Assembly (NCBI RefSeq): GCF_028767125.1
Contig: NZ_JAKCWP010000008.1
Span: 1-64,000, forward strand
DNA: 64,000 nucleotides
Source of the DNA: Chelativorans sp. YIM 93263
GTDB lineage: Bacteria > Pseudomonadota > Alphaproteobacteria > Rhizobiales > Rhizobiaceae
Direction of reading: 5' to 3'
The position numbers and the translations under genes were made by a program. Below are positions 8,259-17,242 of this stretch, piece by piece (position 1 is the first letter of the stretch; each line of letters starts with the position of its first letter). A model generated the notes under the pieces. It was not told where the DNA came from. It did no database searches and saw only the letters and a list, made by a program, of their open reading frames with translations.

Positions 8259-8888
8259 CTAACCCGCCGTCAGAACGATCTCTTCGGCCGTGGCGTGGAT
8301 GGAGATTGGCATCTCCGTCTCCCGGCTCAGCAGAATCGTATAATAATGCTGCACACTGTGGGCGTCGATTGGTTCCTCGGGTTCCTTGCCTGAATGCAGT
8401 TCAAGGAACTTGGGCGGCACGCGCACCATCGGGCCTTTTGCGCGGATGGTGAATTTCGGCGCGGTTTCAAGGTTTTCGAGGTAGATCGACAGCTTGCCAC
8501 CGCGGGGAATTGCGCCATTGGCCACGAGGATGAGGTTCAGGAGGAGCTTGACCTTGTTCTTCGGCAGGAGCGCGCGGCCGCCAATCCATTCCAGATCGGG
8601 CTTTTCGTTACGGATGAAGGCAGTGGCAACTGTTTCGGCATCGCCGGTGTCGATCTGCATGCCGGCTGAACCGGCCGCCCCAAAGGCTATGCGCGCGAAT
8701 TGCAGTCGCGCCGAAGCGTTGATGGCGCTGGTTTGAATGAGGCGCATGGCGTCTTCGTCCGCGCCGCCTTCTTCCAGCAGTTCCAGCCCGTTGTTGATTG
8801 CCCCCACCGGGGAAATAATGTCGTGGCAGACGCGGCTGCACAGCAGTGCAGCGAGGTCGGGCGCGCTGAGTGAAGGAAAGTTTGTCAT
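8259..8888 (-). CDS. chpT: histidine phosphotransferase ChpT (DUF2328)
   Basis: A 209-residue histidine-kinase-like phosphotransferase that relays phosphate from CckA to CtrA and CpdR. The phosphorylated His22 sits in CHDIISPVGAINNG, a degenerate HisKA dimerisation helix, followed by a Bergerat-like domain without kinase motifs, as expected for DUF2328. The start at 8888 (MTNFPSLSAPDLAALL) matches the family; an upstream in-frame ATG adds a non-conserved tail. It shares the strand and probably the transcript with the downstream receiver gene. Confidence 0.92.
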   Translation of the reverse strand: MTNFPSLSAPDLAALLCSRVCHDIISPVGAINNGLELLEEGGADEDAMRLIQTSAINASARLQFARIAFGAAGSAGMQIDTGDAETVATAFIRNEKPDLEWIGGRALLPKNKVKLLLNLILVANGAIPRGGKLSIYLENLETAPKFTIRAKGPMVRVPPKFLELHSGKEPEEPIDAHSVQHYYTILLSRETEMPISIHATAEEIVLTAG

Positions 8889-9182
8889 TGTCTTGAGCCG
8901 TCCCCTGTCGAATATCCGGATCGGGCATGGTGGAAGCCATGGCCCGCGAATCGCAATCACTACAACGGTATTCTTGGTTACACATCACGGGAGAGACGGG
9001 CAACAAAGCACTGCGATCGGATGCAGCGCAGACCGTATTCTCCTTCGGGTTTAATGGTTGAAAAAGATTTACCGGTTAATCTCAAATTATCCGCAGTATG
9101 GCGCTATGCGCCAATTCGGCCGCACGGGCAGCCTTAGGCTGTCAGGTACTAACAGCCTAGCACCAACGGGATGGAGATACCG
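8889..9182. other. divergent intergenic region chpT/DUF1134
   Basis: A 294-bp region upstream of two divergent genes that must hold both promoters. A GAATC (GANTC) site is near 8947-8951. An imperfect stem (TAGGCTGT at 9135-9142 with ACAGCCTA at 9152-9159, 9-base loop) lies just before the DUF1134 gene. No clear sigma-70 hexamers could be assigned. Confidence 0.4.
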
Positions 9183-9773
9183 ATGCCATTCAGTCTTTTG
9201 AGCCGTGCAAGAATCGGGCTCTTCTTTTTGACGTTCACTATACTGAGCGTGGCGGCTGTGCTGACAGCGCCTACCGCGCGCGCTCAGAGTGACGGCTATA
9301 CCATGCAGGAGATTGTCGACACGGGCAGCGACTTCTTTGGCGCGACGACCGGCGGCTTGGCCACCGTTGTGGAGAAAATTTTTTCCCGATACGGACTGCC
9401 GAACGGCTATGTTCTTGGCCAGGAGGGTTCGGGTGCCTTCGTGGGCGGATTGACCTATGGTGAGGGGACGCTCTTCACCAAAAACGTCGGCGACCATAAC
9501 GTCTACTGGCAGGGTCCTTCGGTTGGTTGGGATTTCGGCGGACAGGGCTCCCGCGTCATGATGCTGGTTTACAACCTCAACAATATCAACGAGTTGTACC
9601 GTCGCTATGCTGGCGTAGCAGGGTCCGCCTACATTGTGGCCGGTCTGGGCTTCAACGTGATGAAAAACGGTCATGTGCTGGTCGTGCCCATCCGCACCGG
9701 GGTAGGGGCTCGTCTCGGAGTTAATCTGGGCTACTTGAAGATGACCGCCAGTCCGACCTGGAATCCATTTTGA
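9183..9773 (+). CDS. exported DUF1134 protein
   Basis: A 196-residue conserved alphaproteobacterial protein of unknown function. It has a signal peptide (about residues 1-34, hydrophobic core then TARAQS, likely cleaved after ARA) and a Gly-rich mature domain matching DUF1134, with FFGATTGGLA, GSGAFVGGLTYGEG and the repeated VGWDFGGQGSR. ATG 9183 is preferred over ATG 9171 because GGAG sits six bases upstream of it. A periplasmic location is inferred. Confidence 0.85.
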   Translation: MPFSLLSRARIGLFFLTFTILSVAAVLTAPTARAQSDGYTMQEIVDTGSDFFGATTGGLATVVEKIFSRYGLPNGYVLGQEGSGAFVGGLTYGEGTLFTKNVGDHNVYWQGPSVGWDFGGQGSRVMMLVYNLNNINELYRRYAGVAGSAYIVAGLGFNVMKNGHVLVVPIRTGVGARLGVNLGYLKMTASPTWNPF

Positions 9774-9862
9774 GCGAGCGTGCAAGCCGGCAGAGAAACA
9801 CTGGATTCCCGGTCGCCTGACGTGGCACACTGATAGCAGTCAAAGCGCGGGAATCCTGCCAG

Positions 9863-11002
9863 GTGTTACAACTCGTTCTGTCTTTCATTCTTGGCTTCCT
9901 CGTTGCGGGCGGTATCGCGCTCGCTATCATGCCGATTCTCTGGCGGCGGGCGGGCGCTGCCATGCGCAGGCGCATCGAGGCGTCGCTGCCCATGTCGCGT
10001 GAGGAATTGCAGGCTGAAATAGATGCGGTGAATGCAGAGCACGCCATGACCGTGCGCCGGTTGGAAATGAAGGTTGCGGCGAGCAAGAAAAAAGCCGGCG
10101 AGGACTTCATCGAGATCAACCGCCTCCGCGAACAACTTGCCCGGTTCCAGGACAGCAGCGCGGAAAAGGACGAAGCCCTTGCCGGGCTTGAGCAGGAAAG
10201 GGAAAGCTTAGCTTCCACGCTCGCAGCCCGCGAAGCGGAGTTTGCAAAGGCGTCCTCCCGCTTGGCGGAGGTAGAGCGCCGACTTGCGGACAAGCATGCA
10301 GACTTGGAAAGGCTTTCCGAATCGTACGAGGAAGCATCGCTGACCTCCAGCAGCCGGCAGGTGGAGTTGTTGGCGCGCGAGACGGAGGTCGAACGGCTTA
10401 ATGATTCACTTGCACAGATGCAGCGCGAGCGCGAGAGAGCCGAACGCGCCGTTCAGGAGGCGAAAGTCGAAGTCAGCCAGACCGAGGAGCAACTGCGAAC
10501 GGAACGCCATCAGGTGGAGGAACTGAAACGCCAGCAGGATCGTGCCGCGGCCGATTTGCGCGGCCGGGACGAGAACCTGGAGCGGCTGCAGAAGGAGATC
10601 GTGCGCTTGAAGGAAAAGGTCCGCGAACGCGACAAAGCTTTGAAGGAAGGGAAGGTCGCTTTGGCGGATATGAAGAAGCAGAACAAAGATCTGGAAGTAC
10701 AGGTCGCCGATTTGCAGCTTCAGCTTTCCGGTGGGTCGGATACCACGGCAGCTCCCAAGAGGCGCAAGCCGCGGAAATCCTCGGCGAATGGGACGGCCGA
10801 TGCGGCGCTGCGCGAGCAAATTGCCTCGCTGGCGGCAGAGGTGGTCAGCATGACTGCCGCTTTAGAAGGACCGGATTCCCCGATCGAGAAAAATCTTGCC
10901 GAAGTTCCCAAGGACAATGGCGAGGACGTGAGCGCGCAGCAAATGCCGAGTCTGGCCGAGAGGGTTAAAGCTCTACGGCTGAAGACAACGTCGGCGGAAT
11001 AG
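9863..11002 (+). CDS. membrane-anchored coiled-coil protein, function unknown
   Basis: A 379-residue protein with one N-terminal transmembrane helix (about residues 1-27) and then an almost continuous coiled coil (about 40-290) rich in Glu, Arg and Leu heptads, a short basic linker (KRRKPRKSS) and an acidic helical tail. The start is a GTG at 9863 directly before the membrane segment, without a strong ribosome-binding site. The layout suggests a cytoplasmic scaffold tethered to the inner membrane. I do not recognise a named family. Confidence 0.7.
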   Translation: MLQLVLSFILGFLVAGGIALAIMPILWRRAGAAMRRRIEASLPMSREELQAEIDAVNAEHAMTVRRLEMKVAASKKKAGEDFIEINRLREQLARFQDSSAEKDEALAGLEQERESLASTLAAREAEFAKASSRLAEVERRLADKHADLERLSESYEEASLTSSSRQVELLARETEVERLNDSLAQMQRERERAERAVQEAKVEVSQTEEQLRTERHQVEELKRQQDRAAADLRGRDENLERLQKEIVRLKEKVRERDKALKEGKVALADMKKQNKDLEVQVADLQLQLSGGSDTTAAPKRRKPRKSSANGTADAALREQIASLAAEVVSMTAALEGPDSPIEKNLAEVPKDNGEDVSAQQMPSLAERVKALRLKTTSAE

Positions 11003-11007
11003 CCCGC

Positions 11008-11811
11008 TCAACGACCCCACAAGCTATGGAGTGCGACGGCCGAAGCGGCGGCAACATTGAGGCTGTCGAAGTCCTCCCGTATTGGAATGCGAACGGATGT
11101 AAGCCTGTCGAGCAGAGCTGGCGGCAGGCCTGGCCCCTCGGCACCAAGCAGGAGAGCCGTGCGTCGTCCCGTTCTGATCGTGTCGATGTCCTGCGATCCG
11201 CCGGGGCTCAGCGCGATAATCTGAAATCCTTGTGTCTCGAGCGCCGTGATCATGTCTTCGGCGTTTCCGCCGCGCGTGAAAGGCACCTTCAGCGCTGCGC
11301 CGACCGAAACGCGGATGGCCTTCCGGTAAAGCGGGTCACAGGAGGTCGCATCCATGAGCACCGCATCGGCACCGAAAGCGGCGGCATTTCGGAAGATTGC
11401 GCCCATATTGTCGTGATTGGCGATGCCCGCAAGCGCCACGACGAGTGCACGGTCCGGCAATCGCGAAATCAGGGCTTCAGCCGTCTCTTCCTTGCCGCGC
11501 TTACCGATGGCTAGCACGCCGCGATGGATGGAAAACCCTGCGATCCGGTCCATCACCGCCCCGCTCGCAACATAAACCGGCACATCGCCGGGCACACGCC
11601 GCAGCAATTCGTCCATACCGGCAACACGATTGTCGCGCAGCAGAACGGATTCAGCGTTGAAACGAGCCCTCGAGAAGAGCACATTGAGCACGACCTTGCC
11701 TTCCGCCACGAAGCGGCCTTGCCGCCCGACGAGGTCGCGCTCGCGGATATCGCGATAGGCAGCGGTCCTCGGATCATCCGGGTCTTCGATGTGGATCAAA
11801 CTGCGCACCAC
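11008..11811 (-). CDS. TrmH/SpoU-family RNA 2'-O-methyltransferase
   Basis: A 267-residue protein of the SPOUT superfamily. The three TrmH motifs are visible: NHDNMGAIFRNAAAFG, LLLGAEGPGLP and IPIREDFDSLNVAAASAVALH (with the catalytic Asn-x-x-x-Ala region), forming the deep trefoil knot that binds S-adenosylmethionine. An N-terminal substrate-binding domain of about 110 residues precedes it. It methylates a ribose in tRNA or 23S rRNA, but the target cannot be told from sequence. It is convergent with the coiled-coil gene and 2 bp downstream of the HugZ-like gene, so the two are probably cotranscribed. Confidence 0.85.
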   Translation of the reverse strand: MVRSLIHIEDPDDPRTAAYRDIRERDLVGRQGRFVAEGKVVLNVLFSRARFNAESVLLRDNRVAGMDELLRRVPGDVPVYVASGAVMDRIAGFSIHRGVLAIGKRGKEETAEALISRLPDRALVVALAGIANHDNMGAIFRNAAAFGADAVLMDATSCDPLYRKAIRVSVGAALKVPFTRGGNAEDMITALETQGFQIIALSPGGSQDIDTIRTGRRTALLLGAEGPGLPPALLDRLTSVRIPIREDFDSLNVAAASAVALHSLWGR

Positions 11812-11813
11812 GG

Positions 11814-12563
11814 CTAAACTCCGCGGGCTTCCTTGGCCATGGCGACAAGGGCAGGGCGCACCTCCGATGCGTCATTCAGCGGCTGTTTGAAAAAGACGCG
11901 CTGAATTTCTTCGCCCCTGGCAAGGTCGATCCCTTCCGGGTCGATGCCGATAAGACGCCATTTACCGCGAGAGCTGCCTGCGAAGTGAACCGCATAGTTC
12001 TCTACAGCGTCCGCATGGTCGGCGTTCATGTGTTCGATGGCAGCCGTTTCCATTTGCCGGAAGTCGGCTAGCGGTCCGCCGGTCAGCAACTCGTCAGGCG
12101 TCAGCCGATATGCGCGGGCGAAACCTCCGTTCAGCAAGGCGTTTTCCGGCTCAAGCCGAAAAAGGGAGAAATCGGCAAAACCGGCATAGAGCTTTGCCTT
12201 GGGTTGTCTTTCTATGTAGCGGCGTTCGGCATAACCGTGCGCATCCGTGCCACGCTCCAGCTTCATGGCGCGCGCTTTCAGGGTCAGGCGTGGATGGGCG
12301 AGGGGATCCCCCTTTCCAGGTTCGCCTGTCAGAAGCGAGCAGCGGGTGTCTGCCTGTAGCGCTTGTGTGTGGGCCGACAGAGCGGAGACAAGGATGAGCG
12401 GAGCCCCGTCCAAATCGGTGGCAACGGCCACGCGGGTAGACAAGGGAGCGCCGTCAGACGGATCGAGCGTTGCCAGCGCGCCGAAGCGCGCGTTTCGCAG
12501 CAGCGTCTTTGCCAGCCGAATTGCTTCGGCGTCGGTCTCCAGGATGGTATCTTTCTTGGTCAT
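11814..12563 (-). CDS. HugZ-like protein: split-barrel flavin/heme domain plus DUF2470
   Basis: A 249-residue protein with an N-terminal pyridoxamine-5'-phosphate-oxidase-type split barrel (about 15-150, ARFGALATLDP and LSTRVAVATD) and a C-terminal DUF2470 domain containing the conserved EHMNADHADAVENYA helix. This arrangement is that of HugZ/HutZ heme-utilisation proteins, although many homologues have no tested activity. ATG 12563 is chosen because it starts MTKKDTI. It is 2 bp upstream of the TrmH-family gene on the same strand. Confidence 0.8.
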   Translation of the reverse strand: MTKKDTILETDAEAIRLAKTLLRNARFGALATLDPSDGAPLSTRVAVATDLDGAPLILVSALSAHTQALQADTRCSLLTGEPGKGDPLAHPRLTLKARAMKLERGTDAHGYAERRYIERQPKAKLYAGFADFSLFRLEPENALLNGGFARAYRLTPDELLTGGPLADFRQMETAAIEHMNADHADAVENYAVHFAGSSRGKWRLIGIDPEGIDLARGEEIQRVFFKQPLNDASEVRPALVAMAKEARGV

Positions 12564-12625
12564 AGCCCGGCAAATGCCGGATGCCGGGCCTCTTCGCAAG
12601 TCCTAAAAGTGGACACCCGCACAGA

Positions 12626-13030
12626 TCACATAGCGGATTGCATTTGTCCGGTGCGCTGTACCTCGTCCTTCGTAAAGACAACGAATGCGAACAGGAGAAC
12701 GCCCGCAAAGGTCACCAGCGACGCGAGGGCGACCAGAGGTTCGAGTGACGGATTGCCGAGCAGCATGAAAAGAAGCGCCGGAGTCATAACCGCAACGCCG
12801 AGCGTGTAAACGCCATACTGGACCATGGCGAAGCGGGTTTCAGCCTTCGCCGGGTTAAGCGCGTAGTATCCACCGAAAATGGCCATGGTCACCCACCCGA
12901 GCAGGTTCGCATGCGCGTGGGCGCCAATGATGCCGTGATTGCCCGAAATCGACATTTGCAATCCGAGGCCAATTCCGAAAATCAGGAAGACGATGGCGGT
13001 TTTGAAGTAGAGTTTCGAGACGTGCGGCAT
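12626..13030 (-). CDS. small four-helix membrane protein related to cytochrome oxidase subunit I
   Basis: A 134-residue protein predicted to have four transmembrane helices. The second helix contains the histidine-rich GAHAHANLLGWVTMAIFGGYY, reminiscent of the heme-ligand helices of heme-copper oxidases, and small alphaproteobacterial proteins of this type are often labelled cytochrome-c oxidase. It is far too short to be a catalytic subunit. It is divergently transcribed from a LysR-type gene 137 bp away, which may control it. Function is unknown. Confidence 0.7.
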   Translation of the reverse strand: MPHVSKLYFKTAIVFLIFGIGLGLQMSISGNHGIIGAHAHANLLGWVTMAIFGGYYALNPAKAETRFAMVQYGVYTLGVAVMTPALLFMLLGNPSLEPLVALASLVTFAGVLLFAFVVFTKDEVQRTGQMQSAM

Positions 13031-13167
13031 CTTATATCCCCAATGTTTTTTGTTGGGCCGCAAGGATACGCTCCGACTCGCCTGTAGTGAAATTTAATGT
13101 CATTATAAATGTTAGTTGTGGCGTGGATAGTTGCGCCATCGGTTCCTGCGGTGAAGGGGGCCAGGCC
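13031..13167. promoter_or_regulatory. divergent promoter region, small membrane gene / LysR regulator
   Basis: An AT-rich core (about 13088-13112, holding AATTTAATGTCATTATAAAT) lies between the two starts, with T-N11-A patterns compatible with a LysR-type operator. The exact site cannot be fixed from one sequence. Confidence 0.4.
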
Positions 13168-14133
13168 GTGAACCTAAATTCCTTCGATCTGAACCTGCTT
13201 CGTGTGTTCAACGCGTTATTGAAGGAGCGGAGCGTGACGCGAGCCGGGGAACGTATCGGGCTCAGCCAACCGGCCGTCAGTTCCGCACTCAATCGCCTTC
13301 GCCACATTTTTCAGGATGATTTATTCATCCGCAGCGGCTCGCAAATGGTTCCAACGCCGCGGGCGAGTTGCTTGGCCAGCCCGATCAGCGCAGCACTCGA
13401 ATCTTTGGAAGCGGCTTTTCTACGCTACTTCGAACTTGAGCCGGCCAAGTTGCAGCGCAGCTACACTCTGCTCGGCGCCGACTTCTTCTCCATGTTGTTC
13501 GTACCGAAGCTCTCGACGGCAATCACGACCGTTGCACCGGGCGTGCGCTTGCGCCTTTTCGATTCCAGCCGCGGGGACGTAGCCCACCTCCTTCGGGAAG
13601 GTACGATCGACATTGCGTTGGAGCATCTGGCTGTGGTTCCGGAGGATATCTCAAGCGCCTATCTCTTCCGTTCCTGCTTTGTCGTCGTGGCGAACGCGCG
13701 TAATGGTGCGGTCCGGGAACTTGGCATCGAGAGCGGGCAAGTTCTTCCCTTAGGGGCGCTGAACGAGTTTTCCTTCGCCGTATATTCGCTCGACGGCGGT
13801 GACACGGGATGTGCTGTCGAGGCGCTTCGCAATATCGGCCTTGTGCACCGTGTGGCAATTGCATTGCCGCACTTTCATTCAACGGCACTCGCCGCGGCGG
13901 AAGGCGATTTCATCGCGCTCGTTCCCTGCCAGTTCGCCGAAGCGATTGCGGCGAGGTACGATTTGTCCATCTACCGCATGCCGATGGAGATGCCTGCCGT
14001 GGAAATTCGCATGTACTGGCACGCGCGAGCCGATGAAGATTTGCAACATGCTTGGCTGCGCGAGCGGATCATCGATACCGCCCGCACGCTGGCTTTTGAT
14101 GGGTGCGCAGAGCGGTACCTTGTCCCTGTGTGA
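13168..14133 (+). CDS. LysR-family transcriptional regulator
   Basis: A 321-residue LysR-type regulator. The N-terminal winged helix (SFDLNLLRVFNALLKERS, then LSQPAVSSALNRLRHIF) is of the NodD/PcaQ-like subtype that starts DLNLL, followed by a periplasmic-binding-protein-like effector domain. The GTG at 13168, with GAAGGGGG just upstream, is preferred over an ATG 27 codons earlier because it starts NLNSFDLNLLRVF. It is divergent from the small membrane gene and convergent with choV, so the membrane gene is its likelier target. The effector is unknown. Confidence 0.88.
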   Translation: MNLNSFDLNLLRVFNALLKERSVTRAGERIGLSQPAVSSALNRLRHIFQDDLFIRSGSQMVPTPRASCLASPISAALESLEAAFLRYFELEPAKLQRSYTLLGADFFSMLFVPKLSTAITTVAPGVRLRLFDSSRGDVAHLLREGTIDIALEHLAVVPEDISSAYLFRSCFVVVANARNGAVRELGIESGQVLPLGALNEFSFAVYSLDGGDTGCAVEALRNIGLVHRVAIALPHFHSTALAAAEGDFIALVPCQFAEAIAARYDLSIYRMPMEMPAVEIRMYWHARADEDLQHAWLRERIIDTARTLAFDGCAERYLVPV

Positions 14134-14149
14134 TGCATTTGTGCCGATT

Positions 14150-15340
14150 TTACTGCCGTACGACCGCCTTCAGCACATCGCGGACACCGATCGAGCCGAC
14201 GAATCGTGAGGCATCGTCGAACAACGCCACCGGTGCCGTTTCTGATTGGTGCATGGCCCTGATGACCGTCCGCAACGGTGTTCCGGCGCTGGCCCAGTAG
14301 ACCTTCGGCTGATCGTCGGGCAACTTTTCTATATCGTCACATGACACCCAGATTGCGGGCTGACCGTCTCTCTCGGCGTCGACGACGAGCATGTTTTGAT
14401 CGAATTTGAATCGTGTGGTCTGGCGGCGGTCGAGCCACAGCCAATCCTCACCGGCGTCCTCAAGATCTCGCGCATCACGCATGACGTTCCATGCCGTCAG
14501 AACCGAAAGCGGATTCACATTGGCGATGAAATCGCGCACGTAGTCGTTTTCCGAACGCAGAACGATGTCTTCCGGCGTGCCGCTCTGCACAATCCGTCCA
14601 CTCTCCATGATGGAGATGCGGTTGCCGATCTTGAGCGCCTCCTCCAGGTCGTGGCTGACGAAGAGGATGGTTTTCTTCAGCCGATCCTGCAATTCTAGCA
14701 GTTCGTCCTGAAGCTTGGTGCGGATCAGCGGATCGAGCGCGGAGAAGGGCTCGTCCATAAGCAGGATCGGCGCCTGCGTGGCGAGAGCGCGCGCAAGCCC
14801 GACACGCTGCTGCATGCCGCCGGACAACTCATGCCCGTATTTGCCCGCCCAGTCCTCAAGATGCACCAGCTCGAGCTGGGCCATAACGCGCTCGCGGCGT
14901 TCCTTGGCCGGCAAACCGGACAGTTCGAGACCCAGGCCGACGTTCTCCTCCACGGTCCGCCACGGCAGAAGCGCAAACTGCTGGAACACCATGGCGATAC
15001 ATTCGCGGCGGATCTTTCTCAGCTCCGCTTCCGAGCAGGTCACCACATTGGCGGACCAATCGTTTTCGTCGTGCACGATCACGTTGCCCCGCGTGACGCG
15101 GTTCAGTCGGTTGACGGCGCGGAGCAGCGTCGATTTTCCGGAGCCGGAAAGGCCCATCAGCACCGAAATTTCACCGCGTGTCACGGTCAGGCTGGCACCG
15201 GCGCAACCCAGAACAGCGCCGGTTTTTTCCAGGATCTGGGCACGATCCGCCCCCGCGTCGAGCAGTGGCAGGGCCGCTGTCTGCTCCTTTTCTTCACCAA
15301 AAACGATGTCTACGTTCTTGAATTCAATGGCCGCTGTCAT
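14150..15340 (-). CDS. choV: choline/glycine betaine ABC transporter ATPase
   Basis: A 396-residue ProV-type ATPase. It has Walker A GLSGSGKST, the signature ELSGGMQQRVG, Walker B ILLMDEPFSALDP and the switch His in FVSHDLEEA, with a C-terminal extension of about 120 residues that resembles degenerate CBS domains used for osmosensing or regulation in this family. An extra loop near residues 20-45 is shared with rhizobial ChoV proteins. It overlaps choW by 4 bp and completes the choX-choW-choV operon. Confidence 0.9.
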   Translation of the reverse strand: MTAAIEFKNVDIVFGEEKEQTAALPLLDAGADRAQILEKTGAVLGCAGASLTVTRGEISVLMGLSGSGKSTLLRAVNRLNRVTRGNVIVHDENDWSANVVTCSEAELRKIRRECIAMVFQQFALLPWRTVEENVGLGLELSGLPAKERRERVMAQLELVHLEDWAGKYGHELSGGMQQRVGLARALATQAPILLMDEPFSALDPLIRTKLQDELLELQDRLKKTILFVSHDLEEALKIGNRISIMESGRIVQSGTPEDIVLRSENDYVRDFIANVNPLSVLTAWNVMRDARDLEDAGEDWLWLDRRQTTRFKFDQNMLVVDAERDGQPAIWVSCDDIEKLPDDQPKVYWASAGTPLRTVIRAMHQSETAPVALFDDASRFVGSIGVRDVLKAVVRQ

Positions 15341-16209
15341 TTGTCTATATCCCGACTGATGCGCGCCACGCGGTCAAGAATGATGGCAAGAATGACGATG
15401 GCGAGGCCCGCTTCCAGTCCGAGCGGAATGTTCACCGTGTTCAGCGCCCGCACGACCGGCTTGCCGAGGCCATCGGCGCCGATGAGCGCTGCGATCACCA
15501 CCATCGAGAGCGAGAGCATGATGCACTGCGTCAATCCCGCCATGATGGAAGGAAGCGCTGCCGGCAGTTCCACCTTCCACAAGAGTTGCCATTTTGTCGC
15601 GCCGAAGGCCTGTCCGGCTTCGAGCATAGGTTTCGGAACTGACGTAATGCCGAGATAGGTTAACCGGATCGGCGCGGGGGACGCGAAAATAACCGTCACA
15701 ATGAGTCCAGGTGCGGCTCCAAGGCCGAACAGGATCAGCACGGGGATCAGGTAAACGAACGTCGGCAAGGTCTGCATCAGGTCGAGGATCGGGCGCAGGC
15801 CATGATAGACGCGCGCACTGTGTGCCGCCCATATGCCCACCGGTACGCCGATGGCCATCGACACCGCTGCTGCGGCGACCACCAGGACGAGGGTTTCGAC
15901 CGTTTCCCCCCAAAGGCCCTGGTTGATGATGAAGAAGAGGCCGGCAATTACACCGACCGCGAGTTGCCAGGAACGTTGCCTCAGGTAGGCCAGGGCCGCT
16001 ATCAGAAGAACGACCACGCTGGGGGGCAGCCAGAGCAAAAAGTCGACCATCCCGTCGAGAATGTCCGCAAGGACGTCGGCCAGCGTGTTGAAAAACCAGC
16101 TGAAGTTCGTGGTAAGAAAATCAAAGAACTCCTGGCCCCATCTCCCAATGGGAATTCGCCAGGCCGCGATCCATTCGGTTATCGGATCCATCTGATCGGC
16201 TTTATCCAA
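15337..16209 (-). CDS. choW: choline/glycine betaine ABC transporter permease
   Basis: A 290-residue inner-membrane permease of the ProW type with about six or seven transmembrane helices. The cytoplasmic EAA loop (EAGQAFGATKWQLLWKVELP) that docks the ATPase is clear, as is GADGLGKPV. Its stop overlaps the choV start by 4 bp, indicating translational coupling. Confidence 0.9.
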   Translation of the reverse strand: MDKADQMDPITEWIAAWRIPIGRWGQEFFDFLTTNFSWFFNTLADVLADILDGMVDFLLWLPPSVVVLLIAALAYLRQRSWQLAVGVIAGLFFIINQGLWGETVETLVLVVAAAAVSMAIGVPVGIWAAHSARVYHGLRPILDLMQTLPTFVYLIPVLILFGLGAAPGLIVTVIFASPAPIRLTYLGITSVPKPMLEAGQAFGATKWQLLWKVELPAALPSIMAGLTQCIMLSLSMVVIAALIGADGLGKPVVRALNTVNIPLGLEAGLAIVILAIILDRVARISRDIDK

Positions 16210-16258
16210 CCTTGAACGGGTTTATGTCGTAGCAGCGCAGAGGCGATGCGCTGAGATA

Positions 16259-16281
16259 GGGCGCCGATCCGCACGGCGCCC
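16259..16281 (-). promoter_or_regulatory. intercistronic stem-loop between choX and choW
   Basis: A perfect 8-bp G+C stem (GGGCGCCG / CGGCGCCC) with a 7-base loop lies in the 85-bp gap after choX, without a T-run. In transporter operons such hairpins commonly protect the binding-protein mRNA and lower downstream expression. That role is inferred here. Confidence 0.55.
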
Positions 16282-16294
16282 CGTCGAGCGCTTC

Positions 16295-17242
16295 TTACAG
16301 ATCCAGATGCGAGCGGACGGCCGGCAGGCCCTCTTCCCCGTCGAATGTGGTTACGCCTTCGAGCCAGGGTTCCAGTGTCTCCGGATTTTCCTGCAGCCAT
16401 TCGCTGGCCGCGGTTTCCGGATCTTTGCCCTCATCGAGAATGGCGCCCATGATCTCGTTTTCCATTTCAAGCGAGAAAACGAGGTTTTCAAGGAACTGCC
16501 CGAGATTAGGGCATTCCTCTGTAAGGCCAGACCAGACATTGGTGTGCACGGTCGCGCCGCCGAAGTTCGGTCCGAAAACGTCATCGCCGCCGGCAAGATA
16601 TTCCATGTCGAAATTGGCGTTCATGGGATGCGGCTCCCAGCCGAGAAAGACGACGTGATCTTCGCCTTGTACGGCGCGGCGCACCTGCGAGAGCATGCCA
16701 GCTTCGGAGCTTTCGACCAGGTCGAAGTCACCCAGGCCATACATGTCGTTTTCGATCATGTCGAGGATGAGCCGATTGCCGTCGTTGCCTGGTTCGATGC
16801 CGTAGATCTGCCCGTCCAGCTCTTCCTCAAAGTCTGCGATATCCTGAAAGCTCTGAAGACCGGCGTCATAGGTATATTGCGGTACGGCAAGGGTGTACTT
16901 CGCGCCTTCCAGATTGGTGACGACAGTCTCCACCGTGCCTTTCTCGCGATAGGGCGCGATATCGGCTTCCATCGTCGGCATCCAGTTGCCGAGGAAGACG
17001 TCGACATCCTTGCTTTCAAGCGAGGCGTAGGTCACCGGCACGGAAAGCAGTTGCGTCTCGGGCTCATAGCCCAGCCCTTCCAGTACCACTGAAGCGACCG
17101 CCGTTGTCGTGGTTATGTCGGTCCAGCCCACATCGGAAAAGGTGATGTCGCGGCAGGATTCAGGATCGGCGGCGACGGCGGTTCCGGCGGTGAGGCCAGC
17201 GGCAATGCCAACGCCGGCACTCAAACGTCTGATAATGGACAT
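16295..17242 (-). CDS. choX: choline-binding periplasmic protein
   Basis: A 315-residue type II periplasmic binding protein of the OpuAC/ChoX family. It has a signal peptide (about residues 1-24, cleavage AVA-AD) and a mature domain starting CRDITFSDVGWTDITTTTA, with VFLGNWMPTMEADI and FLGWEPHPMN supplying aromatic residues typical of quaternary-amine pockets. It is first in choXWV. Choline rather than betaine is inferred from closeness to rhizobial ChoX, and choline is a precursor of the osmoprotectant glycine betaine. Confidence 0.88.
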   Translation of the reverse strand: MSIIRRLSAGVGIAAGLTAGTAVAADPESCRDITFSDVGWTDITTTTAVASVVLEGLGYEPETQLLSVPVTYASLESKDVDVFLGNWMPTMEADIAPYREKGTVETVVTNLEGAKYTLAVPQYTYDAGLQSFQDIADFEEELDGQIYGIEPGNDGNRLILDMIENDMYGLGDFDLVESSEAGMLSQVRRAVQGEDHVVFLGWEPHPMNANFDMEYLAGGDDVFGPNFGGATVHTNVWSGLTEECPNLGQFLENLVFSLEMENEIMGAILDEGKDPETAASEWLQENPETLEPWLEGVTTFDGEEGLPAVRSHLDL

